64,000 bases of DNA from Verrucomicrobiota bacterium (GCA_017305195.1 JAFKMU010000052.1:32572-96571); one strand, 5' to 3'; shown: positions 8,468 through 17,423, counted from the first letter of the stretch. Notes: generated from the sequence alone by a model not told the origin. Program-made: numbers and translations.

Positions 8468-9416
8468 TTTCCTTCGCGATCTGGCTGCGGCGATGCGGGC
8501 GTTTTCCCCGCGCCGGAAGTACCTGATCGCGGTTTCCGGAGGCCGGGATTCCATGGCATTGCTCCATGGGCTTCGCGCCATGGGATTCCGCCATCTGGTT
8601 GTCTGCCACCTGGATCACGGCCTGCGCGACGAGGCTTCGCGCGCCGATGCCCGGCTGGTCGAAGAGACCGCGGAGAAGCTGGGATATCGCTATCTGGGAG
8701 CAACCGCCCAGGCCGATGTCGAGGCCAAGGCTCGCGGCATGTCGATCGAAACCGGGGCACGGCACCTCCGGCACGAGTTCTTTTCCCGCTGCGTCCGCTC
8801 GGAGCAATGCCACGACATCTTTCTGGCGCATCATGCCGACGACCAGATCGAGACTGTCCTCTTGAATCTCCTGCGCGGGACCGGCTCCGCCGGCCTGGGC
8901 GGCATGCGACTACAAACCCCATTGAGAGTCGGAAGAGTTGAGTTTATCCTTCATCGACCCATGCTCGGCATCCGGCGCCAATCGATTTCCGATTACGTGT
9001 CCTCGTATCGCATCCCGTTCCGCGAGGATGCCAGCAATCAAAACACCGAGCATACCCGCAATCGCATCCGCCAAAAGGCTCTGCCTCGCTTGCGGAAACT
9101 CTTCGGTGACGCCATCGACGACGCGTTCCTCCGCACCTCCATCATTCTCCAGGATGAAGATGCCTGGATGCAAAGCCTCGTTCCCTCTCCGGCGGAGTCG
9201 CTTACATGCGATCCCCTGAGAGCAATGCCTGTCGCGCTTCGCCGCCGGACTGTGCTTCGGTGGCTTCGCGAACACGATGTCCCCGAGCCGGGATTTGTCG
9301 AAACCGAGCGCGTGCTCAGTCTCCTCGATTTGAATGGCCCGGCCAAAGTAAACCTCCCCGGCGGGTGGCATGCAAGGCGTCGGACCAAGCTCATATTTCT
9401 CGAGAGGACCCCATGA
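8436..9416 (+). CDS. tilS: tRNA(Ile)-lysidine synthase
   Basis: Modifies C34 of the CAU-anticodon tRNA-Ile to lysidine so that it reads AUA. The N-type ATP pyrophosphatase P-loop SGGRDS is at residues 34-39, followed by HLDHGLRDEASR and the HHADDQIETVLLNLLRGTG signature. The C-terminal part is short (326 residues in all), so the protein is of the compact TilS type. ATG 8436 places the PP-loop at the usual distance from the N-terminus and overlaps the serS 3' end by 32 bases in another frame. Its stop overlaps the next start in an ATGA arrangement, indicating translational coupling. Confidence 0.93.
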   Translation: MTTSADNASPDFLRDLAAAMRAFSPRRKYLIAVSGGRDSMALLHGLRAMGFRHLVVCHLDHGLRDEASRADARLVEETAEKLGYRYLGATAQADVEAKARGMSIETGARHLRHEFFSRCVRSEQCHDIFLAHHADDQIETVLLNLLRGTGSAGLGGMRLQTPLRVGRVEFILHRPMLGIRRQSISDYVSSYRIPFREDASNQNTEHTRNRIRQKALPRLRKLFGDAIDDAFLRTSIILQDEDAWMQSLVPSPAESLTCDPLRAMPVALRRRTVLRWLREHDVPEPGFVETERVLSLLDLNGPAKVNLPGGWHARRRTKLIFLERTP

Positions 9417-10129
9417 ATTTCCGAGACGCTTTCCACAAAGCCTTGGCAGGAGCCAAGGCCAACCTGTTGCCCGGCCTGCTGCTCCAGGCCCTCATGCTGG
9501 TTTTCTTCTGCCTCTATATCAGCCATGAAGGCACCCGCCACTTCCTGGCCAATATCGCAAATATCAAGCGAGAGGCCGGGTACCAGTTTGCCTTCTTCTC
9601 CTACATCATTGCGGCGGCCTTTCTTCCGGAGCTGCTTCGTGTCGCGTTCTTTCAAGACGGACGCCTCACCCGAGCCAATGTCTGGAGTTTCCTCACCGCG
9701 GCCCCGTTCTGGGGCTGCATCGGCATGTTGATCGATTATTTCTATCGCCTGCAAATTTCGTGGTTCGGACCGGGTGACAGCCTTGGCACCGTGCTGACAA
9801 AGATGGTGGTGGATCAGTTTATTTTCAGCCCGTTCCTCTGTCTCCCGCTCACCCTGTCCTATTTCATCTGGCGTGACGCCGGATTCCGCATCGCTCCTGC
9901 GGCGCGAGAGATTTTCAGCCTCTCATTCATCACCGACCGGGCGATTCCCTCCCAGGTCGCGGGCTGGATGATCTGGATTCCCGGGGTCAGTCTCGTCTAC
10001 TTCGTTCACTCCGAGCTGCAAATCCCCGTGGCCGCGCTCATCCAGACATTCTGGGTGCTGGTATTGACATTTACCTCCCGTCGGACCGTAAGCCGCGCAT
10101 CCTCATTGCGAGTTCCTTCCGGCAGATGA
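9413..10129 (+). CDS. Mpv17/PMP22-like integral membrane protein
   Basis: 238 residues with four or five hydrophobic segments. The segment KMVVDQFIFSPFLCLPLTLSYF matches the Mpv17/PMP22 pattern of a helix carrying DQ-x-x-F-x-P, and GWMIWIPGVSLVYFVHSELQIP followed by TFWVLVLTFTS matches the C-terminal W-x-x-W-P ... W-x-x-x-L-S hallmark. In eukaryotes these proteins sit in peroxisomal and inner mitochondrial membranes and are thought to form channels; bacterial members are little studied. The family assignment is my pattern match. The start overlaps the tilS stop (ATGA), so it is in the serS-tilS operon. Its 3' end overlaps the convergent antiporter gene by 27 bases. Confidence 0.6.
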   Translation: MNFRDAFHKALAGAKANLLPGLLLQALMLVFFCLYISHEGTRHFLANIANIKREAGYQFAFFSYIIAAAFLPELLRVAFFQDGRLTRANVWSFLTAAPFWGCIGMLIDYFYRLQISWFGPGDSLGTVLTKMVVDQFIFSPFLCLPLTLSYFIWRDAGFRIAPAAREIFSLSFITDRAIPSQVAGWMIWIPGVSLVYFVHSELQIPVAALIQTFWVLVLTFTSRRTVSRASSLRVPSGR

Positions 10130-11737
10130 CGACCTGGCATAGCGCCCGATGAGGCGATGAAGCCGACGGTCCTCCAGGTCGAAGTCGTATTCGATCCTCT
10201 TCCGCATCTCCTCGGAGATTTCCCCGCGGGATCGCATCTGGGCAAGCCGGGCGCGGATTTTCTGGAATAGCGCGGGAAAGACAGTCATGTCGCAATCGAA
10301 GATCCGCTCGGACTGAAGCTGCGGCGACTCGATGCGGATCTGCAAATGATGAGCGCGCTGGGCGTAGTTATCGCGCCACAGCCGCAACGAGGCCTTCTCG
10401 GCCTCGTCGGTCTTCGCGGCGATGATCTGCTCGATTTCCTCGACCAGTTCCCTCATGAGGACGAGCCGGGCCCGGGCCTCGCCAAGATAGGTTTCCTCCG
10501 GCTCCTCGACCCGCAGCCTGCGCATCAGCCAGGGCAGAGTGAGCCCCTGAAATACCAGCGTCACGAAGATCACAAAAAACGTCAGGAACAGGATAAGTTG
10601 CCGAAAAGGAAACGGCTCGCCCGTGCTCGTGGTCTCCGGCAAGGCCATTGCCGCCGCGAGAGAAACCACGCCGCGCATGCCCGCCCAAGATGCGGCCACC
10701 AGCTCCCGCCAGGGCAGACGCTCCTGTTGGCGGATCGCGGAGAACAGCATTCGCTGCAAGAGCGCGAGCGGGAAGATCCAGGCGAAGCGAATCGCCACCA
10801 CGACGAGCGAAATCCCCACGCCCAGCAGGATGAGGATGACAGGATTCCAGTCCCCCGCCAGCCCCGCCCAGATCGCCGGGAACTGGAGGCCGATCAGGAT
10901 GAAGACGACGCCATTGAGCAGATAGTCGATGAACCGCCAGATCGTCTCCCGCTGGAGGCGGGTCTCGGGCGAGAGCGTCTCCCAGGCATGATGGCCGAGA
11001 TGCAATCCCGCAGTGACGACGGCCAGCACGCCGGAACACCCGAAGTGTTCGCACGGCAGGTAGGCAATGTAGGGAGTCAATATCGTCAGCGTGACCTGGA
11101 CCGCTGCGTCGGAAAGCTCCCGGTGAATATAGGCCACGACCCAGCCCACGACCCAGCCAAAGGCCACCCCGCCCAGGGATTCCCAGACAAAATCCGCTCC
11201 CGCCTGGGAGAGGGAAAACGAACCGGTCACCAAGGCGGCGACGGCAAACTGATAGGCTACGAGTCCGCTGGAGTCGTTGATCAGGCTCTCCCCCTCGAGG
11301 ATGGTCGACAGACGCCTGGGAACCCGGAGATTCTTCAGCACCGAGTTTGCTGCCACGGCGTCGGGAGGAGAAACAATCGCCCCCAGGACCATCCCGACCG
11401 CCAGCGTCATACCCGGCACCAGCCACTGGGCCGCATACCCCACCCCCACCATGGTCGCGAGGACCAGCCCCACCGCCAGGGCAAAAATCGGGATGAGGTT
11501 GGCGCGAAAGTCCTCCCAGGGAAAATTCCACGCCGCCGAGAACACCAGCGGCGGCAGGAAGATGAGCAGCACCAGCTCCGGATCGAGTTTCACGACCGGC
11601 AAATTCGGCAGGAAGGCGATACCCAAGCCGGCGATCACCAGCAAGATGGGAAAAGGAAAACGCAACCGCTCCGCCACGACCGAGAGCACCCCGACCAGGC
11701 CGAGAAGCATCAGGAGCGTCTCAATTTTTTCTACCAT
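10103..11737 (-). CDS. Na+/H+ antiporter, CPA1 (NhaP-type) family
   Basis: 544 residues. The N-terminal 400 residues form about 12 membrane helices and the C-terminal part (from about residue 415) is a charged cytoplasmic tail rich in Arg/Glu. CPA1 signatures are present: SPPDAVAANSVLKNLRVPRR in helix 5, with the ion-binding Asp, and EGESLINDSSGLVAYQFAVA in helix 6. The FPILLVIAGLGIAFLP opening is also typical. It likely exports Na+ (or K+) in exchange for protons at the inner membrane. It is a single-gene unit, convergent with the Mpv17-like gene. Confidence 0.92.
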   Translation of the reverse strand: MVEKIETLLMLLGLVGVLSVVAERLRFPFPILLVIAGLGIAFLPNLPVVKLDPELVLLIFLPPLVFSAAWNFPWEDFRANLIPIFALAVGLVLATMVGVGYAAQWLVPGMTLAVGMVLGAIVSPPDAVAANSVLKNLRVPRRLSTILEGESLINDSSGLVAYQFAVAALVTGSFSLSQAGADFVWESLGGVAFGWVVGWVVAYIHRELSDAAVQVTLTILTPYIAYLPCEHFGCSGVLAVVTAGLHLGHHAWETLSPETRLQRETIWRFIDYLLNGVVFILIGLQFPAIWAGLAGDWNPVILILLGVGISLVVVAIRFAWIFPLALLQRMLFSAIRQQERLPWRELVAASWAGMRGVVSLAAAMALPETTSTGEPFPFRQLILFLTFFVIFVTLVFQGLTLPWLMRRLRVEEPEETYLGEARARLVLMRELVEEIEQIIAAKTDEAEKASLRLWRDNYAQRAHHLQIRIESPQLQSERIFDCDMTVFPALFQKIRARLAQMRSRGEISEEMRKRIEYDFDLEDRRLHRLIGRYARSSSAGRNSQ

Positions 11738-11819
11738 TCCCCCGGCACCTTAGCTCACGATACCGACAGGTCAAAGACCTTGCGCTCTGGCCATCTTGCG
11801 CGCATTATTAGAAAATATT

Positions 11820-12935
11820 ATGATTCCCATTGAGCATACCGATCCCGTCAATACGAAGATTCTCTCCGTTTCGGAGGACAAAATCACGGGATTCGTCCGG
11901 GAGCCATTCCGGGAAATCGCCAATCGCTGCGACCTCCCTCTCGATACCGTGCTGGAGCGCATCCGCACGATGCTGGCGGCGGGAACGATCCGCCGCGTGC
12001 GCCAGACCCTTCTCGCCACCAATCTCGCCGAGGGAGCGCTCATTGCCTGGCGCGTGCCGGAGGACAAGCTCGACGCCGCCTTTGAGGATATGTTCCAGAG
12101 CGACCCCTATACGGGCCACGTCGTAGTCCGGTCCACCGAGGCGAACATTCCTGGTAAAGCCTTCAAACTGTGGACCACACTGAAGGTACCGGCAGGGTAT
12201 TCGCTCGACGCCCACTGTGAAATCCTGATGCGCCGTACGGGAGCGGATGCGTATCGCCTCATGCCGGCCAAGGGCATCTTCGCTCTCGGGGTCGGCCATG
12301 TGCGCCGTTCCAAAATCCAGCCCGGGGACCGTTGCGAGGGCCCGGCCAAAATGCTCAAGGTCGAGACGATCAAGCTTACCGATCACGAATGGCGCATCCT
12401 TACCGCGCTCAAGCGGGAGTTCGCTCCGGATGAAATCCGCGAACCCGCCTGGGACAGCCGCGCGGCGGAAGCAGGCGTGAGCCTGGAGGAATTCTTCGCC
12501 GTCGCCGAGTCGCTAGCCGCCCGCAAGCTGGTGGGACGTTTCTCCACCTTCCTCGAACATGTGAAGCCCAACCAGACCGGCGCGCGCGTAACCCGGTTCA
12601 ACGCACTCTTCCATTGGGCGGTGCCGCCAGGACGCGAGATCGAAGCGGGCAGCGAGGTTGGACGGCACGAGGTGCTGACCCATTGCTACTGGCGTGATGG
12701 CGGACCGGAGTTCAACAACGTCAATATCATGGCCGTCGCCCACGGAACGGATCGCGAGCGCGTCCTGGAGCACAAGGCCGCCATCGACCGCCACCTCGAA
12801 GAGGCGGGCATTCCCGTCACCTACACCAATGTCTTCTGGGGTGGCCGCAGCGAAATCAAGCCGTCGGAAATCTCTCCGATCGCCTACGAGGAGTGGCTGC
12901 GCAAAAACTCCGCCGCATCCCTCACCAACGCCTGA
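11820..12935 (+). CDS. tandem Lrp/AsnC-domain protein resembling fused siroheme decarboxylase AhbA-AhbB
   Basis: 371 residues forming two similar halves. The first half has a winged-helix segment (PFREIANRCDLPLDTVLERI, then TMLAAGTIRRV) followed by an AsnC-type beta-alpha domain. The second half starts near residue 185 (LTDHEWRILTAL) and includes HEVLTHCYWRDGGPEFNNVN, then IMAVAHGTDRERVLE. This SHCYxR ... MxHGxDxExV pattern is the hallmark of NirDLGH/AhbAB siroheme decarboxylases rather than of true Lrp regulators. Those enzymes convert siroheme to didecarboxysiroheme in heme d1 or alternative heme synthesis. No other heme genes are nearby, so the role is inferred. ATG 11820 is used; an in-frame TTG lies 24 bases upstream. 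Confidence 0.6.
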   Translation: MIPIEHTDPVNTKILSVSEDKITGFVREPFREIANRCDLPLDTVLERIRTMLAAGTIRRVRQTLLATNLAEGALIAWRVPEDKLDAAFEDMFQSDPYTGHVVVRSTEANIPGKAFKLWTTLKVPAGYSLDAHCEILMRRTGADAYRLMPAKGIFALGVGHVRRSKIQPGDRCEGPAKMLKVETIKLTDHEWRILTALKREFAPDEIREPAWDSRAAEAGVSLEEFFAVAESLAARKLVGRFSTFLEHVKPNQTGARVTRFNALFHWAVPPGREIEAGSEVGRHEVLTHCYWRDGGPEFNNVNIMAVAHGTDRERVLEHKAAIDRHLEEAGIPVTYTNVFWGGRSEIKPSEISPIAYEEWLRKNSAASLTNA

Positions 12936-12954
12936 TCAGGCGCCGGGCGGGTCG

Positions 12955-13119
12955 TTACTGAGCGGCCCGCTCGATTTTCTGGCCGACGCTCTGGATGCCA
13001 GAGCCGACATCGTAAACTGCGTTATCGACTGATCGACCGGCACGCTGCGCCGGACCGCCCGGGCCGCTGCAAGCGACCAGGGCCAGCGTGGAAACGAGAA
13101 GAGCTATTCGAATGATCAT
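12955..13119 (-). CDS. entericidin-like small lipoprotein (54 aa)
   Basis: A short frame begins MIIRIALLVSTLALVACSGP, a complete lipoprotein signal with lipobox L-V-A-C and predicted acylation at Cys17. The mature part (about 38 residues) is Gly/Ala/Gln-rich and ends in GIQSVGQKIERAAQ. This resembles the entericidin A/B pattern (short lipoprotein ending in an amphipathic GxxIxxxGxxIExAA helix). It lies 12 bases downstream of the smc stop on the same strand and may be the last cistron of that transcript. Entericidins are small membrane lipoproteins of uncertain, perhaps envelope-stress, function. The assignment rests on pattern only. Confidence 0.65.
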   Translation of the reverse strand: MIIRIALLVSTLALVACSGPGGPAQRAGRSVDNAVYDVGSGIQSVGQKIERAAQ

Positions 13120-13131
13120 GGCAACGATTTC

Positions 13132-16100
13132 CTAGGAAATCGTTTCTGGTTTGTCATCCGGATTTTCCGGCTCGGCATTTTCCACCACCGGCTCGACGGA
13201 AAGATCCACGAGGACATTTCCCTCCGCGTCAGGCTCCGCAGAAACCGGATCGGCCGAGAGATCAACGAGCACCGGCTCCTGAGACTCCTCGCCGACCGGG
13301 TCGGCGGAGAGGTCCACCAGCACGGTTTCCTCGGTTTGAGGCTCGGACGACACAGGCTCCGCCGAAAGATCGACAAGAACGGTCTCCTCGTCTTGCTCGT
13401 TCACTGGGTCCGCAGACAAGTCGACCAGCACTGTCTCCTCGGACTCTTCGGAGACCGGAACCGCCGACAGATCAACGAGAACATTTTCCTCCTCCGGAGA
13501 TTCCTCAGTCGCGGGATCGACGGACAGATCGACCACGACGGACTCCTCCGGCTCCGCCTCGGCGACGAGCACGTCGCTTTGCACGGATTGCTCCAGCTCC
13601 TCTCCGGGGTTGCCCGGCTCTTCGCTAAAATCCGTCTTCTCGCGCTCGCTTTGCAGATCGCCGTGTTTGCCAAAGACCTCGGCCACGCTCTTGGGCTGTT
13701 CGGCGCCCTGGGCCTTCATCTCGTCCTTGGTCGTAAACTTCACGCTCACGAGCTTGCTGACGCCGTGCTCTTCCATCGTCACGCCATACAGCATGTCGGC
13801 GCGGCTGATGGTGCGCTTGTTGTGAGTGATGACCACGAACTGGCTCTGCCCCACGAAGCGGTCGAGAATCTTGACGAAGCGGCTGATGTTCGACTCGTCC
13901 AGCGGCGCGTCCATTTCGTCCAGCACGCAGAACGGACTGGGCTTCACCATGTAGATGGCGAAAAGCAGCGACACCGCCGTCATCGTGCGCTCACCGCCGG
14001 AAAGAAGCGAAATGCTCTGGAGCTGCTTGCCCGGAGGCTTGGCGATGATCTCGATGCCGCACTCGAGCGGATCGCTATCGTCCACGAGCATGAGGTTGGC
14101 GCGACCGCCTCCGAAGAGCTCGTTGAACATGAACTGGAAGTTCTCGCGGATCTTCACAAAGGTCTCGGCGAAGAGCTCCTTGGTGGTGCGATTGATCTTG
14201 GAAATCACCTCCAGCAACTCGGCCTTGGAGTTCACGAGATCCTCGTTTTGCTTCTCCAGGAAAATCTGGCGCTGTTCCAGCTCCTCGTACTCCTGGATGG
14301 CCTCAAGGTTTACCGGCCCCATGGAGTCGATACGCTCGGTCAGCTCGGCGACGAGTTCCTCGATGCGATCCCAGTTCAGAGGTTCCTGCGATTCCGTGGG
14401 CAATTCAGGCTCCGCTTCCGGCTGGGCCTGCGCGACGGGTTCTTCCGGCGCGACCTCGCCGCCATCGGGCGCGGCAGCGTCTCCACCGGCCCCGCGCTTC
14501 TTGATGCGCTCGCGGTAGGCGCAGACCAGCCCGTAGGCGTCCGGTTCGAACGCCTCCAGGTCGGTCTGGTAGCGCTGCGAGACGTGGTTGCGCAGGTTCT
14601 CCAGCCGCATCTCCACCTGGGCGATGCGCACCTCGAGGCGGCCCTTCTGCTCCTGCAATTGCACGAGATTCTGCCTGGCGGCGCGCAGCGCGATCTCGAT
14701 GGCCTCCGCCTCGCTGTAAACCTCCGAGCGAGCCGCGACCAGCGCAGCGCCCTGGGTCTCCAGAGAAAGTACCTCCTCCTGCCACTCCCCGATGGAGGAT
14801 TGCAGCGTGGCGCTTTCCGCCTGGAGAGAGCCAATACGCGCCTCGTAATTCGCGATATCCTGCCGGCGCGCGTCGAGCAGTTCGGCCAGCTCGGCGAGTC
14901 GCGCGGCCATGGGCCCGCGCTGGCGGCTGAGATTTTCCTGCTGCTGGCGCTCGGTGGCCACGCGGACGCGCACTTCGTTCAACTGCTCCACGGCCACGTT
15001 TTCCCGCTCGCGAACGACGAGGACGTTGTTTTCCGCATCCGAACGGCGCACGCGGGCCTGCTCGATGGTAGCAGCCGCCTCGGCGATGTTCATCTCGAGG
15101 TTCTGCACATGGGCGAGACTGGCTCGGAGCGATTCGCTGAGTTGGACGGTTTCGCGGGCAAAGGATTCGCGGCGGGTCTCGAGATCGGTGTATTGACGCT
15201 CGGCGAGCTTCTTCTCGTTCTGGATGGCGGCGCTTTCGACCTGCGCATGCTGCAAGGCATCGCGGGAAGCGAGCAGGCGATCCTGCGCATCATCGAGCGC
15301 CTGCATGGCGGCGGCGCGGGTATTCGCGTGGACCTCCAGCTTTTGAATGACCCCGGTGAGAGCCTCGTCCAGCTCGGCGATCTGGGCCTTGCGCACGAGA
15401 GTCGACTGTCCCGAGTTTTCCCCGGAAGCGCCACCGCGCACTATGCCCTCGCGAGTGATCAACTCGCCAGCGAGCGTGACGACACCGAGGTACGGGTGTT
15501 GCGCCTTGATGCGGAAAGCCGTCTCGAGGTTTTCCACCACGGCGATATCGGCGAGCATTGCCAAGGCAAACGTACGGGCCTCACCCTCGGCGCTCACGCA
15601 GGCGGATGCCCAGGTGATCGCGCCTTCCGGCAAGATGTCGCCCTTTTGCTCACTGGGCCGAATCCACTCGCTCGGGATGAGTGCAGCCTTGCCGAGCTTC
15701 TTGCCCGCCAGCGTGGCGAGTGCGGCCTCGGCCACCATGGAGTCCTTGAAGAGAATCGTCTGGAGCGCAGAACCAAGGGCGGCCTCGATGGCCGGAATGA
15801 AACGCTGCTCGACCTGGATGTTGTCCGCGAGCGCGCCCTGAATGGCCGGGCGGTAGAAATTTGGATCGTCCAGCCCGCGCAGGACCGTTTGAGTGCCCTC
15901 GTCGTACCCCTCGCCCTGCTCCTGAAGCTGACGCAAGACCTCCAGGCGGGACTCGATGCCCGTCGCCTCGCGGGAGACGGAGTTCATCGCATTCTCGGCA
16001 TTCTGTCGGGCGAGCTGGGCGGCTTCATAAGCCGACTGCGCCTCGGATTGCTCGATCTGGGAAAACTCGACGGTGTGGACCGAGGCCTCTTCGCGAAGGC

Positions 16101-17421
16101 GAATCTCCTCCAGTCGGGCCTGGAGTTCGCCCACGGCCTGGGCTGCTGCCTCGGCCTCACCCTGCAACAGGCGGAGGCGGGTCTCGCCAGCCTCGCGTCG
16201 ACCGGCGGCGGCGGAAATGTCATTACGGAGCGACCCCAGCCGACCCTCGTGGCGGGAAATCTCGGAGTTGATCTCCTGGATCTGCCGCTCGGCGATCATG
16301 CGCTCCTCGCGCGCCATGCGCACGCGGTCGGTGTATTCGTTCAGCGTCGTCTCGTGCGCCTGGAGCGTCGTGATCATCTGCTCGAGCATGACGTCTGTCT
16401 GCTCGATCTGCTCCTGCTGGGCGCGGATCTTTTCCTCGGCGCCAGCGATGTCGAGGCGATGGCGGTCGATCATCGTCGATGCCTCCTCGCAACGTTCGGC
16501 ATTTGTTGAGATGCGGTTCTCGGCGGAGAAGACGCGGTTGCGGAGGTTCTGAATGCCCTCGCGCAGTTCGCCCATCTGGCCGTCGAGTTCGTCAATACGG
16601 GCGCGGTAGCCGGAAAGCTCCGCCTCCTGCTGGGCGATCTCGGTCTCGTGAATCCCGCGAGCAGAATCCCCCTGCTCCAACTGCTGGCGGATGGAGCCAA
16701 GCTCATCGGAAAGCTGGCGGTAGTTCTTGTGCGAAAGATGGACGTCGAAAATCCGCAGGTCTTGCATGAAGGCCTGATAACGGCGGGCCTTGGAGGCCTG
16801 GCGCTGGAGCGAGCCGATCTGGCGACGGACCTCCTTGATGATGTCCTGCACGCGGAGGAGGTTGGCCTCGGTGAATTCCAGTTTGCGCAGCGCTTCCTTC
16901 TTCTGCGCCTTGTATTTGGTAATACCGGCGGCCTCTTCGAAAATCGCACGACGATCCTCCGGGCGGCTGCTCAGGATGAGATCGATCTTTCCCTGCTCCA
17001 TGATGGAGTAGGCGCTACGGCCCACGCCCGTATCCATGAAGAGCTGGTGAATGTCCTTCAGGCGGCACGCGGTCTTGTTGAGGAAATACTCGCTCTTGCC
17101 ATCGCGATAGACGCGGCGGGTGATACAGACCTCGTTCCAGTCGACACCGAGTTCCTTTTCGCACTCGGCGAAGGTCAGCGACACCTCGGCCATACCGAGG
17201 GCCTGACGGCTGTCCGTGCCGCTGAAAATGACGTCGGCCATTTCTCCGCCACGGAGAGCTTTTGCCGATTGCTCACCCAGCACCCAGCGGATAGCATCGA
17301 GCACGTTCGATTTGCCACAGCCGTTGGGCCCCACGACGGCGGTCACGCCGCGATGGAAATTCAAAATCGTCCGCGGGGCGAACGACTTAAAGCCGAGCAT
17401 TTCGAGGGATTGAAGATACAT
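13132..17421 (-). CDS. smc: chromosome segregation protein SMC with repetitive acidic C-terminal tail
   Basis: SMC ATPase that compacts and segregates the chromosome with ScpA/ScpB. 1429 residues, about 230 longer than usual. Walker A is GPNGCGKS (31-38). Two long coiled coils flank a hinge (about 510-670, GYDEGTQTVLRGLDDPNFYR onward). The ABC signature LLSGGERT is at 1139-1146 and Walker B with FCVLDEMDAPLDES follows at 1163. A low-complexity A/P/E insert (976-1014) interrupts the second coiled coil before the MGPVNLEAI motif. After the head, about 200 acidic residues carry seven copies of a VLVDLSxxPV motif, which is not part of the family. A strong AGGAGGT ribosome site precedes ATG 17421. 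scpA/scpB are not nearby. Confidence 0.95.
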   Translation of the reverse strand: MYLQSLEMLGFKSFAPRTILNFHRGVTAVVGPNGCGKSNVLDAIRWVLGEQSAKALRGGEMADVIFSGTDSRQALGMAEVSLTFAECEKELGVDWNEVCITRRVYRDGKSEYFLNKTACRLKDIHQLFMDTGVGRSAYSIMEQGKIDLILSSRPEDRRAIFEEAAGITKYKAQKKEALRKLEFTEANLLRVQDIIKEVRRQIGSLQRQASKARRYQAFMQDLRIFDVHLSHKNYRQLSDELGSIRQQLEQGDSARGIHETEIAQQEAELSGYRARIDELDGQMGELREGIQNLRNRVFSAENRISTNAERCEEASTMIDRHRLDIAGAEEKIRAQQEQIEQTDVMLEQMITTLQAHETTLNEYTDRVRMAREERMIAERQIQEINSEISRHEGRLGSLRNDISAAAGRREAGETRLRLLQGEAEAAAQAVGELQARLEEIRLREEASVHTVEFSQIEQSEAQSAYEAAQLARQNAENAMNSVSREATGIESRLEVLRQLQEQGEGYDEGTQTVLRGLDDPNFYRPAIQGALADNIQVEQRFIPAIEAALGSALQTILFKDSMVAEAALATLAGKKLGKAALIPSEWIRPSEQKGDILPEGAITWASACVSAEGEARTFALAMLADIAVVENLETAFRIKAQHPYLGVVTLAGELITREGIVRGGASGENSGQSTLVRKAQIAELDEALTGVIQKLEVHANTRAAAMQALDDAQDRLLASRDALQHAQVESAAIQNEKKLAERQYTDLETRRESFARETVQLSESLRASLAHVQNLEMNIAEAAATIEQARVRRSDAENNVLVVRERENVAVEQLNEVRVRVATERQQQENLSRQRGPMAARLAELAELLDARRQDIANYEARIGSLQAESATLQSSIGEWQEEVLSLETQGAALVAARSEVYSEAEAIEIALRAARQNLVQLQEQKGRLEVRIAQVEMRLENLRNHVSQRYQTDLEAFEPDAYGLVCAYRERIKKRGAGGDAAAPDGGEVAPEEPVAQAQPEAEPELPTESQEPLNWDRIEELVAELTERIDSMGPVNLEAIQEYEELEQRQIFLEKQNEDLVNSKAELLEVISKINRTTKELFAETFVKIRENFQFMFNELFGGGRANLMLVDDSDPLECGIEIIAKPPGKQLQSISLLSGGERTMTAVSLLFAIYMVKPSPFCVLDEMDAPLDESNISRFVKILDRFVGQSQFVVITHNKRTISRADMLYGVTMEEHGVSKLVSVKFTTKDEMKAQGAEQPKSVAEVFGKHGDLQSEREKTDFSEEPGNPGEELEQSVQSDVLVAEAEPEESVVVDLSVDPATEESPEEENVLVDLSAVPVSEESEETVLVDLSADPVNEQDEETVLVDLSAEPVSSEPQTEETVLVDLSADPVGEESQEPVLVDLSADPVSAEPDAEGNVLVDLSVEPVVENAEPENPDDKPETIS
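13183..13539 (-). repeat. seven-copy VLVDLSxxPV repeat at the SMC C-terminus
   Basis: Seven units of 17 or 19 residues (the last longer) each begin V[VL]VDLS[AV]xP[VA] and continue with an acidic linker of E/S/T/Q/D. They cover SMC residues 1295 to about 1412. The codons for the identical core differ between copies (for example GTGCTGGTC, GTTCTTGTC, GTGCTCGTT for VLV), so the peptide is conserved while the DNA has diverged. Confidence 0.9.
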
Positions 17422-17423
17422 GA

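Noticed and set aside
10346..11833. 495-codon plus-strand frame rich in His/Gln/Arg
   Set aside because: Antisense of the Na+/H+ antiporter membrane helices, giving a polar low-complexity shadow.
13336..16509. Open frame of over 1000 codons on the plus strand opposite smc
   Set aside because: It is the antisense of the SMC coiled coils; high GC removes stops. The translation is repetitive L/H/R/D with no domain, and the minus-strand frame has all SMC motifs.
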